From: CAXBMB01 sp052078155
GTDB lineage: Bacteria; Pseudomonadota; Alphaproteobacteria; Kiloniellales; DSM-21159
Assembly: GCA_052078155.1 (NCBI GenBank)
Contig: JBQJBP010000001.1
Coordinates: 2,593,078 to 2,657,077, forward strand
Direction of reading: 5' to 3'
DNA: 64,000 nt
Shown: positions 25,888 through 33,849 of the stretch, in pieces
Layout: every line of letters begins with the position of its first letter
How positions within the stretch are numbered: position 1 is the first letter of the stretch
The notes under the pieces: generated by a model
Told to the model about the DNA's origin: nothing
Databases searched by the model: none
Seen by the model: the letters and a program-made list of their open reading frames with translations, nothing else
Made by a program: the position numbers and the translations under genes

Positions 25888-27886
25888 GTCAGAGTTAGAG
25901 GCCGCTCAGGCCAGGCAACGCCGTTTTACCTTGGTGATGACACTTGGCCTGCTGCTGGCAGGAGTACTCGCCCTGGGGCTGTTCCTCAGTCTGGGCGCCA
26001 CCACACTGCGCATCTCGCCGCAGGATGCCAGCCTCAACGCCCAGATCGACGTCTCATCGGGTCTGGGCATCGTTGTGGACTCGCGGATCTACAGTCTGGG
26101 CAGCGAGGTGGCGATCACCGTCACCGCCCCCGGGTACCAAAAGCTGGAGCAGCAGCTGACCGCAGCCAACCGCGGCAAATACCTGGATCTGGTCTTAAAG
26201 GAACTGCCCGGGCGGTTGCTGGCACAAAGCAGGCCCGACACGCCTGAGGCGAACTGGTATCTCAATGATCAGCTGATCACCACGGCTGCCAGTCTGGATC
26301 AGAAACTGCGCGCCGGGGATTACATTCTCAAGGTGGATCACCCCGGGTTTGAGATCTGGACCCAACGCCTCACCATCGCCCGCGGGCAGGATCTGTCGCT
26401 GGAAGTTGACCTGGAGCCCATCCAGGGCACGATCAATCTTAAGAGCACCCCGGAAGGGGCGCAGGTGATCATCAACGGCAGACGGGCTGGAAAAACACCG
26501 CTTAACTTCATCGCAACAGCTGGCACAAAAAGCATACAGCTGAAGCTCAATGGCTATCAGGTGGTCAGGGATGAAGTGGTCGTGACACGCAAGGCGCGCC
26601 ATCACCGCCGCGACTATCAGCTCGAGCGGGCTCAGGGCCTGTTGATCGTCACGACAGAGCCGGAAGGCGGGCAACTGATGGTCGCCGGACGCAAAGCCCT
26701 GCCAGGCGCCCCATTACCGCTGGCAGCGGGCGAGCCACAGATCATTGCCTATAGCAAAACGGGCTATCAGGAAAAGCGCATCGAAACGACCCTCAAACCG
26801 GGGGAACGAAAGGTCCTGCGCATAAAGCTGGAGCCAAAAATTGGCACCGTGACCATCACATCAACGCCAACGGCGGACGTGGAAATAGATGGGAAACCTG
26901 CTGGAAAAACGCCGTTGGAGATCAACCTGCGATCAGTCCGGCACAAAATCGTCGTGTCACGCCCGGGCTATCGCAGCCAGTCCTTTACGGCACTGCCCCA
27001 GCACAAGCAGGTCATTGACCTGAAGGTCATCCTGCAAAAGGAAGAAGACGCGCGGCTGGCTGAGTCACCCGCACGCTACAAAAACAGCCTGGGGATTGAA
27101 CTGCAGCGTTTCGAGGGCGGCACCCTGACCATGGGAGCTCCCCGGGGCGAGAAGGGACAGCGTGCCAACGAGTTTCAAAGGCAGGTCAGTCTGACACGTC
27201 CCTTCTATGCCGCCACAACGGAAGTCACCAATGCACAGTTCGCCGCCTTCCAGCCGGCAAAGACCAGCGGGCCGGGTGACTTTCCTGTGGTGAACGTGAC
27301 CTGGCAGGAAGCGGCCGCCTTTTGCAACTGGCTGAGCAAGAAGGAAGGACGTCAGGCCTTCTACCGTATCCAGAACGGCCGCTATCAGGGCTTCAATCCC
27401 TCGGCCGACGGATACCGCCTGCTCAGTGAAGCCGAGTGGGAATGGCTGGCGCGCAAAGCCGGTCGCACGGCGCAGACGACCTTCACCTGGGGCAATGACA
27501 CCACCATTCCCGCGGGAAGCGGCAACATTGCCGATGAAAATGCCAAAGGCACCACGGCCTTTTATGTGCCAAACTACCAGGATGGCTTTACCGGTCTGGC
27601 ACCGGTTGGCAGCTTCAAGCCAGAAGCCTCCGGGCTTCAGGACCTCTCCGGCAATGCCAGCGAATGGGTGCAGGACGTTTATGACCTGACCCCGCCTCTC
27701 AAAGGCGCCGTTGCTGAAAATCCACTGGGCCTGGCGGGGGGAAGCAGTCACGTGGTCAAAGGCTCGAACTGGCGCTCCGGCACCCGGACAACCCTGCGCA
27801 GCGCCTATCGACAGGGCCTGACCAAGCGCCAGGATGACGTGGGTTTCCGTATTGGCCGCTATGTGGCCCCTGCCGGGTCGCCGTAG
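25874..27886 (+). CDS. Membrane protein with PEGA repeats and FGE-sulfatase-like (SUMF1/EgtB) domain
   Basis: 670 residues. One transmembrane segment (about residues 20-40) is followed by a chain of beta-rich PEGA-type modules: at about 185-245 (STPEGAQVIINGRRAG), 255-315 (TEPEGGQLMVAGRKA) and 325-385 (STPTADVEIDGKPAGKTP). The last about 260 residues have the formylglycine-generating-enzyme fold: GGTLTMGAPRGE, EVTNAQFAAF, NVTWQEAAAFCNWLS, RLLSEAEWEWLAR and DLSGNASEWVQD. The copper-binding cysteines of true FGE are missing near the end (KGSNWRSG, then no Cys), so it is likely a binding module and not an enzyme. Confidence 0.82.
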   Translation: MNSFKSELEAAQARQRRFTLVMTLGLLLAGVLALGLFLSLGATTLRISPQDASLNAQIDVSSGLGIVVDSRIYSLGSEVAITVTAPGYQKLEQQLTAANRGKYLDLVLKELPGRLLAQSRPDTPEANWYLNDQLITTAASLDQKLRAGDYILKVDHPGFEIWTQRLTIARGQDLSLEVDLEPIQGTINLKSTPEGAQVIINGRRAGKTPLNFIATAGTKSIQLKLNGYQVVRDEVVVTRKARHHRRDYQLERAQGLLIVTTEPEGGQLMVAGRKALPGAPLPLAAGEPQIIAYSKTGYQEKRIETTLKPGERKVLRIKLEPKIGTVTITSTPTADVEIDGKPAGKTPLEINLRSVRHKIVVSRPGYRSQSFTALPQHKQVIDLKVILQKEEDARLAESPARYKNSLGIELQRFEGGTLTMGAPRGEKGQRANEFQRQVSLTRPFYAATTEVTNAQFAAFQPAKTSGPGDFPVVNVTWQEAAAFCNWLSKKEGRQAFYRIQNGRYQGFNPSADGYRLLSEAEWEWLARKAGRTAQTTFTWGNDTTIPAGSGNIADENAKGTTAFYVPNYQDGFTGLAPVGSFKPEASGLQDLSGNASEWVQDVYDLTPPLKGAVAENPLGLAGGSSHVVKGSNWRSGTRTTLRSAYRQGLTKRQDDVGFRIGRYVAPAGSP

Positions 27887-27950
27887 TCTGACCCATGCAG
27901 CAGACCGTGCCCCTGAACCAGAGTTTTGCCGCCAAAAGCAGAGACGAACG

Positions 27951-28121
27951 ATGAAATCAGCCCCCTCCTCCCGCCCCCGCTCCCGCAAAGCCAGAGGCTG
28001 GTTGCTGGCTGGTCTGATTGTGCTGTTCGGCGGCGGTCTGGCTCTCTATGCGGCGGCCCAATCAGGTTCAGCCAGCCAGATGAGCCTCAACTCTCCTCTC
28101 TCTTTTCCCGTTGATATCTGA
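27951..28121 (+). CDS. 56-residue single-pass membrane protein
   Basis: A small gene from ATG 27951: a very basic N terminus (Arg/Lys/Ser-rich), one hydrophobic segment (about residues 18-35, WLLAGLIVLFGGGLALYA) and a short polar tail ending FPVDI. It lies 64 bp after the PEGA/FGE gene and 10 bp before the MotA-like gene. The in-frame region upstream of the ATG does not resemble a protein. No family known to me; it could be an accessory subunit of the motor-like channel. Confidence 0.6.
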   Translation: MKSAPSSRPRSRKARGWLLAGLIVLFGGGLALYAAAQSGSASQMSLNSPLSFPVDI

Positions 28122-28131
28122 AAGGGTGCCC

Positions 28132-28935
28132 ATGTCCGGTCTGATCAAGAATGCCCTGGCGTTGGTGATCTCAGTTTTGGCGGTGCAGGCTCTTTATCTG
28201 GGGTACATCCGGCCGGAAGCTGACTTTCTTCTGAAAGCTGCACAGGAAAGCGGTGAGTCCGCTCCCCGGGACCTTGTCATCCTGCTCAAGGACGGTGAAC
28301 AGGAAATCTGTCTGATCCTGATGCTCTGGGGGGCGTTTCTGATCCTGGGGAAAATCAGGGCCATCCTGCAGGACAACTATCTGTTCAAAGTAGATCTGCT
28401 GGCCCATTCCTCCTCCCCGCAAGAGAGCGAGGAGGACCCGAACAGCAAAAGCCGCAAACACGGCCTGAAAGAAACCCTGGGCCTGCTGTCATCCCTGCCG
28501 GACAAGATGCAACAGACCCCTCTGGTCCGGACCCTGATGGCCTCCATCCGGCGCTATCTCATCACCAGCAATGTGCAGGACACTTCAGACGCCATCGAAA
28601 GCAATGTGAACGTCCTGTCCCTCAAACACGACAGCGAAAACTCGATGATTCGCTACGTCATCTGGGCCATTCCCTCCATCGGTTTCATCGGCACGGTACG
28701 CGGCATCGGTGAGGCGCTGGCCCAGGCCAATGAAGCCCTGGAAGGCGACATCACCGGCATGACAGAAAGCCTGGGTCTGGCCTTCAACTCCACCCTGGTT
28801 GCGCTGCTGATCTCCATCGTCCTGATGCTGCTCTTTCATCAGTTGCAGCGCCTGCAGGACGACCAGATCATAAAAACCCAGGACTACTGTGAGGACTTTC
28901 TGCTCAACCGCATTTCGGTGGAAGAAGAAGGGTGA
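28132..28935 (+). CDS. MotA/TolQ/ExbB proton-channel family protein
   Basis: 267 residues from ATG 28132 (AAAGGG upstream). It has two N-terminal hydrophobic segments (about residues 7-25 and 58-76), a cytoplasmic region and two further membrane helices: SIGFIGTVRGIGEALAQ and GLAFNSTLVALLISIVL. These match the TolQ/ExbB/MotA channel core, in which GlyThrVal.Gly and a polar Thr in the next helix line the proton path. By homology it should form a pentamer in the inner membrane. The gene overlaps the first vWA gene at GTGA, so I infer that the vWA proteins are its partners. Confidence 0.85.
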   Translation: MSGLIKNALALVISVLAVQALYLGYIRPEADFLLKAAQESGESAPRDLVILLKDGEQEICLILMLWGAFLILGKIRAILQDNYLFKVDLLAHSSSPQESEEDPNSKSRKHGLKETLGLLSSLPDKMQQTPLVRTLMASIRRYLITSNVQDTSDAIESNVNVLSLKHDSENSMIRYVIWAIPSIGFIGTVRGIGEALAQANEALEGDITGMTESLGLAFNSTLVALLISIVLMLLFHQLQRLQDDQIIKTQDYCEDFLLNRISVEEEG

Positions 28936-30020
28936 AACGGCACCGCAAGATTCCCGGAACCGGCCTGGCCTTTCTGGATGTCATGTCCTGCGGTCTGGGG
29001 GCGGTGATTTTGATTCTGATGCTGGTCAAGACTGATACCCAGCGCCCGGATCCGCGCGACCCGCCGGAAGACACAGTGAACGTCGAAGAACTCACTCAAA
29101 CCTTAGAAGATTTGACGCGCCAGGCAGAAACCCTGCAGGCGCAACTCACTCAAACCACCGACAGCACAGCAGAAGCCGAAGAAGCGAAAAGCAAGCTGGC
29201 CGAAAGTCTTGCAAGCCTGGAAGGCAGTCTGAAAGCACAAGGCAAAGCCCAGGAAGAAATCCAGGCACAGATTGAGTCCCTGAAAGAAGCCATCGAACAG
29301 GCCCCGCCCGCCCAGGCTCAGGACGTGCTGGACAGCCCTGTCGGAGGGGAAGAAAACTACCTGATCGGCCTGAAAGTCGAAGGACGCCGAATCGTTCTGC
29401 TGGTCGACGTCTCCGCCTCCATGACCGACGATTTGCTGATCGACATCATTCAGCGCAAAACCGGCAGTGAAGCAGACAAGAAGGCCGGGCCGAAATGGCT
29501 CCGTACCCAGGCCGTGGTGAAATGGCTTCTGGCCCGCCTGCCGCGTGACAGTGAAGTCAGCCTTGTTGCCTTTAACGACACAGCCAGACATCTGGGCAGC
29601 ACCACCTGGACAGCAGCCGGGGACAAAGCCGGGCTGGAAGAACTGGTCAGTGACCTCGCCGCTGTGGTACCCACCGGCCCGACCAACCTGCAACGGGGTC
29701 TGGAAGAGGTGGCCGGACTACAGGCTGACAGGCTTTATGTCGTCACCGACGGTCTGCCGACCCAGGGAACCTCCAATTTCAAAAGCCTCAATCCCTTTGC
29801 TGCCTGCAACTCCCTGATCGGGTCGAGCGACACCATCACAGGTGACTGTCGGGTCAAGCTTTTCGCTCACAGCCTGAAGGAAACCGGGTTTACCAAGGGG
29901 CCGCCAGCCAACGTGGTGCTGTTGCCACTGGAGGGAGACCCTCAGGCCGCCCCCGCCTTCTGGAGCTGGGCCGCCAACACCGGTGGCTTGATGATCGCCC
30001 CGGCGGAGAGTTGGCCATGA
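28932..30020 (+). CDS. von Willebrand A protein with ExbD/MotB-like membrane helix
   Basis: 362 residues from GTG 28932, overlapping the channel gene by 4 bp. The N terminus is basic, then one membrane helix with Asp16 at its start (GLAFLDVMSCGLGAVILIL). A coiled coil follows (about residues 52-125, Glu/Gln/Leu-rich), then a vWA domain with a MIDAS motif DVSAS (Asp160, Ser162, Ser164), a later Thr in GPTNLQRGL and Asp in VTDGLPT. The domain should be in the periplasm and bind a divalent cation. The Asp-containing helix resembles ExbD/MotB, partners of MotA/ExbB. It overlaps the next gene at ATGA. Confidence 0.82.
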   Translation: MKRHRKIPGTGLAFLDVMSCGLGAVILILMLVKTDTQRPDPRDPPEDTVNVEELTQTLEDLTRQAETLQAQLTQTTDSTAEAEEAKSKLAESLASLEGSLKAQGKAQEEIQAQIESLKEAIEQAPPAQAQDVLDSPVGGEENYLIGLKVEGRRIVLLVDVSASMTDDLLIDIIQRKTGSEADKKAGPKWLRTQAVVKWLLARLPRDSEVSLVAFNDTARHLGSTTWTAAGDKAGLEELVSDLAAVVPTGPTNLQRGLEEVAGLQADRLYVVTDGLPTQGTSNFKSLNPFAACNSLIGSSDTITGDCRVKLFAHSLKETGFTKGPPANVVLLPLEGDPQAAPAFWSWAANTGGLMIAPAESWP

Positions 30021-30979
30021 GGCGGCGCGAAAGAGAAATGGAGCTGTTCGGGCTCTCGTTTCTGGACGTCATTGCCTGTGGCTTTGGCGCGGTGGTGCTG
30101 CTGGTTCTGATCTCGGACTTTTCCATCACGCCCCTGATCCCGAAAGAGGACCCCCAACCTCTGCCACAGGACAGCGCAGCCCTGGTAACGGAGGTGATTG
30201 CAGCCGAACAACAGGTGGCGGAATTGATCGAGGCCCTGGAGCAGGCCGCCCGGGAGCTGGCCGCTGCACAGGCCGATAAAGACCAGCTGGCCCAGGCGCT
30301 CGCCGCCCTGGCTGAGGCGGAAAAGAAACAGCAGCAGGAAAACGCACAGTCACAAGCAGATCTGGAAGGGCTCGAACTGGTCCAGAATTCTCTCAACCGC
30401 GCCACCATCCGCCCCAGCAGCACAGATGAACGGGATGACGAGGTTGGCGGCATTCCGGTCGACAGCGACTATGTGCTCTTCATCATCGACACCTCCGGCA
30501 GCATGAAGGCCAACTGGACCCGGGTGGTCAACGAACTGGAGAACATCATCCAGATCCATCCCCGGATCAAAGGGTTCCAGATCCTGAACGACAACGGCGC
30601 CCATCTGCTCAGCGGCTATCAGGGCCGCTGGATCCCCGACACCCCCGGGCGGCGCAAAGCCGTCATCAAACTGCTGCGGGACTGGAGCAGCGCCTCAAAC
30701 AGCAGCCCGGTCGAAGGGCTGGAAACGGCACTTAAACGCTACAGCGGTCCGAACCACAGTCTGTCTGTCTATATCTTCGGCGATGACTACAGCGGCAACA
30801 CCTATGACGAAGTGCTGGACCTTGTGGCCCGGCTGAACAAAAGCCGCAGCAGCGGCCAGCCGCTGGCCAAAATTCACGCGGTTGGCTTTATGTCCAAGTT
30901 CACCCGCGCCCGCTTTGCCATTCTGATGCGTGAGGTCACCCGGCAAAACGGCGGCACCTTTATCGGGTTGGCCCGATAG
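30017..30979 (+). CDS. von Willebrand A protein with ExbD/MotB-like membrane helix (second copy)
   Basis: 320 residues from ATG 30017 (a TTG at 30011 is an alternative). Layout is as in the preceding protein: a charged N terminus, a membrane helix with Asp17 (SFLDVIACGFGAVVLLV), a coiled coil (about residues 52-112) and a vWA domain with MIDAS motif DTSGS (Asp158, Ser160, Ser162). The two share the FLDV..CG.GAV pattern but differ in the vWA domain, so they are old paralogues, possibly acting as a heterodimer. It is the last gene of the operon. Confidence 0.82.
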   Translation: MRRREREMELFGLSFLDVIACGFGAVVLLVLISDFSITPLIPKEDPQPLPQDSAALVTEVIAAEQQVAELIEALEQAARELAAAQADKDQLAQALAALAEAEKKQQQENAQSQADLEGLELVQNSLNRATIRPSSTDERDDEVGGIPVDSDYVLFIIDTSGSMKANWTRVVNELENIIQIHPRIKGFQILNDNGAHLLSGYQGRWIPDTPGRRKAVIKLLRDWSSASNSSPVEGLETALKRYSGPNHSLSVYIFGDDYSGNTYDEVLDLVARLNKSRSSGQPLAKIHAVGFMSKFTRARFAILMREVTRQNGGTFIGLAR

Positions 30980-31363
30980 GCTTTGCCCGTTTTTTTTCCG
31001 AGCCGGTGAAAATGTCAGGCACCTTCAGGCACAGATAACAGTTCGTGGTCAGCAGCCCAACGGGGCCAAAGGCGAAATCCGGTTCAAAGCGGTTGGCGCA
31101 CCTGAGATTTCCACTGCACCGTAAAAAAATGGCAACACGCTCACCACCGCTCAGAATGATGATGCCTTTGATCGCCTCGTTTTGAACGACAAACTTCTTG
31201 TCATCTGCCTGAATGCATCCGTCAAGGAAGCGGTCAAAAAAGTAAGACGCAGGTGGGCATTTTCGCGTACAAACAGTTAAACGAAACCAACAGACTATGT
31301 GGTGAGCCAAACCGATTCGAGAGAGTGGCGTCACCCGTGAACAATTCGGGGAAAGGGGTGACC
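30980..31363. other. Intergenic region before the FAH-family gene
   Basis: About 380 bp. A T8 run at about 30990 follows the last vWA gene, but I see no strong stem before it. The frame of the FAH gene is open from 31253, yet the added residues are unlike the family. Nothing else recognised. Confidence 0.35.
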
Positions 31364-32512
31364 GTGGGTGAGTTTCTGAGCAGCAAAGACCAAGAGGGAA
31401 CGTTTCTGGGCCGGGTCTGGAACGCAGCGGTTGGGGGTCCTTCAGTGGTTACACTGCGCGACGGTCGGGTGATCGACGTCACCTGCAAAGCTGCCCCTCT
31501 GGTCCGTGACATCTGTGAGATGGCGGAGCCCGCCGAGTACCTGCGCAACGCCTCTGGAACCGATCTGGGCAGCCTGGCAGAGATCGCCGCCAACGCCCCC
31601 GGTTCAGACAGAACGCATTTTCTGGCGCCCTGCGACCTGCAATCCATCAAAGCCTGCGGGGTGACCTTTGCCAGTTCCATGGTCGAACGGGTGATCGAAG
31701 AACGCGCCGCCGGGGACCCGCAGCTGGCCGAGGCCATTCGGGCCCGGGTCGGTGCCGTCATCGGGGACAGTCTGCGCAACATCCAGGCGGGCTCCCCCGA
31801 AGCGGCAAAGGTCAAGGAAGCCCTGATCGAAGAAGGCCTGTGGAGCCAGTACCTGGAAGTGGGCATTGGGCCCGATGCGGAGGTCTTCTCCAAAGCTCAG
31901 GTTCTGTCGTCCATGGGGCCCAACGCAGATGTCGGGCTGCACCCCATCTCCAGCTGGAACAATCCGGAGCCGGAGATTGTGCTGACCGTCTCCAGCCGTG
32001 GCCGGATTGTCGGTGCCTGTCTGGGCAACGACGTCAATCTGCGGGATGTGGAAGGCCGCTCTGCCCTGTTGCTCTCTAAAGCCAAGGACAACAATGCCTC
32101 CTGCGCCATCGGTCCCATGATCCGCCTGTTTGATGACAGCTTCAGCCTGGATGATGTGTGCCGCGCCGAACTGGACCTGACCGTGACAGGCGAAGACGGC
32201 TACGAACTCAAAGGTCATTCCTCCATGAAGGAGATCAGCCGGGACCCGGCAGACCTGGTCGCCCAGACTCTGGGGCGGCACCACCAGTATCCAGACGGCA
32301 TCATGCTGTTTCTGGGCACCCTCTTTGCCCCCACCGAAGACCGGGACGTGCCCGGGGAAGGCTTCACCCACAAGCTGGGAGACGTGGTGACCATTTCTTC
32401 CGAAGGGCTGGGATCTCTGCGCAACACCGTGCGCCTTTCCACCGACTGTAAAGAGTGGACCTTTGGCATCAGCCACCTGATGCGCAATCTGGCCGCCCGC
32501 GACCTGCTGTAA
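31364..32512 (+). CDS. Fumarylacetoacetate hydrolase (FAH) family protein
   Basis: About 382 residues. I prefer a GTG at 31364, seven bases after AAAGG, giving a start just before GTFLGRVWNAAVGGPSVV, where related proteins begin; ATG 31253 and GTG 31358 are alternatives. The C-terminal half has the FAH fold, with EPEIVLTV as the first metal-ligand segment and GNDVNLRD. Such enzymes act as C-C hydrolases, decarboxylases or hydratases in aromatic and sugar-acid breakdown. It stands alone, so the substrate is open. A hairpin follows the stop. Confidence 0.8.
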   Translation: MGEFLSSKDQEGTFLGRVWNAAVGGPSVVTLRDGRVIDVTCKAAPLVRDICEMAEPAEYLRNASGTDLGSLAEIAANAPGSDRTHFLAPCDLQSIKACGVTFASSMVERVIEERAAGDPQLAEAIRARVGAVIGDSLRNIQAGSPEAAKVKEALIEEGLWSQYLEVGIGPDAEVFSKAQVLSSMGPNADVGLHPISSWNNPEPEIVLTVSSRGRIVGACLGNDVNLRDVEGRSALLLSKAKDNNASCAIGPMIRLFDDSFSLDDVCRAELDLTVTGEDGYELKGHSSMKEISRDPADLVAQTLGRHHQYPDGIMLFLGTLFAPTEDRDVPGEGFTHKLGDVVTISSEGLGSLRNTVRLSTDCKEWTFGISHLMRNLAARDLL

Positions 32513-32555
32513 TCAGCACGATTTAAGCGCCCGTTTGAGCAAGCAGCATTTGGGG

Positions 32556-32599
32556 CCTCCCGACGCTTCCCTCTTTCCTGAAAAAGAAGCGCCGGGAGG
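32556..32599. terminator. Hairpin between convergent FAH and PepSY genes
   Basis: CCTCCCGACGCTTC at 32556-32569 pairs with GAAGCGCCGGGAGG at 32586-32599 (one mismatch), with a 16-base loop. It lies between two convergent stops and could end transcription from either side, though T-runs are weak. Confidence 0.6.
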
Positions 32600-32603
32600 G
32601 AGG

Positions 32604-33824
32604 TTACTGTCCGGCTTCCAGTTGGCCGCCGGACAGTCTTTGCTCCGTTGACACTTTCTCAGCGCGGGTCCTGCGCGCGCCGCGTTTTTTCCACCAGATG
32701 ACGATGCCTGTCACCGACAGCATGAAGATCACCAGACCGGTGATGCAGATGGCGATCCGGCCGGGCAGACCGAAAACACGCCCGCCATGGATGGGCAACT
32801 GCAGCTGCATGAAGATCTCCCCTGCCGTGCCCTCGCCGGGGATGATCTGCTGCAACAAGGCACCGTCGCGACCATCAAAGAACAGCCAGGCCGCCCCCAT
32901 GATGGCTCCATGCTCATCCCCGTGTCCGGTGGCGTAGTAGTTTCTTTCCTCATTGAAGTAGATGCCGGTTACAGGCTCGGTCACGCCCAGACGCTCAGCT
33001 TCCTGTTCGGCGCGCGCCAGAATGTCAGGCGACGAGAACAGCGTGTCCCCCAGCTGATCGCGCGTCATGCCCTCCCGCTTGTAGTAGACGGAGGTTTCAA
33101 TGGGGGAAAAGAGTGAGACCACCGGTTTGAAGACGTGATCGGGCAGATTCATCGCAATGGAACTGACCGCCACGGGCAACAGGATCAGCCAGAGCCAGAG
33201 ACCGCCGGCCCGGTGCAGGTCCAAATTGGTGCGATAGCTGCCCGCGCCCCGTTTAACCTGCCAGGAGACCTTCCATTTCTGAAAAAAGGGACGCCCTTTG
33301 GGAAAGGTCAGGAACAGCGAAATCACACAGTCCAGGGTCCAGGCGATGGCGACTACCCCCAGCAGGAAGTAGCCCCAGATGCCCGGCAGAGTCAGGGTGT
33401 GGTGAAACTCATAGAGAAAAGGAATGAAGTTCTCTGCTTCGAAACAGCAGTTGGCCCAGTAGCGGGTCCCCAGGGTTTCCCCCGTGACCGGATCCAGGTG
33501 GATCCAGTTGTATTCCAGCTCTTCAAAGGTCTGGCTGGTTGGATCAAAGCGGGGCTCGATCCAGGCTTCCGCCGGATGATCAACATCCCCTTCGGTTGCC
33601 ACATAGCTGATCAGAAAGCCGGGATGATCGGCTTTGACCTTTTCCGTCAGAGACGCCAGATCCATGGGAGTGCCAGAGGCACTAACGGCGTAAAAGTCCG
33701 GATTCAGCCACTCATCAATTTCGTGATGAAAGGCCAGAACCGAGCCCGTCAGACCGGCCACGGCGAGAAAGATCGCCGTGGCCAGACCAAGGTAACGATG
33801 CAGAACAACAAGAACGCTGCGCAT
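32604..33824 (-). CDS. PepSY-associated membrane protein (iron-uptake type)
   Basis: 406 residues from ATG 33824 with AGGAG at 8 bases. The first helix (LHRYLGLATAIFLAVAGLTGS), the segment HHEIDEWLNP and a set of later helices (WLWLILLPVAVSS, ICITGLVIFMLSVTGI) fit the PepSY_TM family, members of which reduce or handle ferric siderophores in the periplasm or inner membrane. It is 23 bp downstream of the TonB-dependent receptor and ends the iron operon. Reductase activity is an inference; the family includes FoxB/FsrB-type proteins. Confidence 0.85.
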   Translation of the reverse strand: MRSVLVVLHRYLGLATAIFLAVAGLTGSVLAFHHEIDEWLNPDFYAVSASGTPMDLASLTEKVKADHPGFLISYVATEGDVDHPAEAWIEPRFDPTSQTFEELEYNWIHLDPVTGETLGTRYWANCCFEAENFIPFLYEFHHTLTLPGIWGYFLLGVVAIAWTLDCVISLFLTFPKGRPFFQKWKVSWQVKRGAGSYRTNLDLHRAGGLWLWLILLPVAVSSIAMNLPDHVFKPVVSLFSPIETSVYYKREGMTRDQLGDTLFSSPDILARAEQEAERLGVTEPVTGIYFNEERNYYATGHGDEHGAIMGAAWLFFDGRDGALLQQIIPGEGTAGEIFMQLQLPIHGGRVFGLPGRIAICITGLVIFMLSVTGIVIWWKKRGARRTRAEKVSTEQRLSGGQLEAGQ

Positions 33825-33849
33825 CACGAAAGCTCCTGCATCTCAGGGA

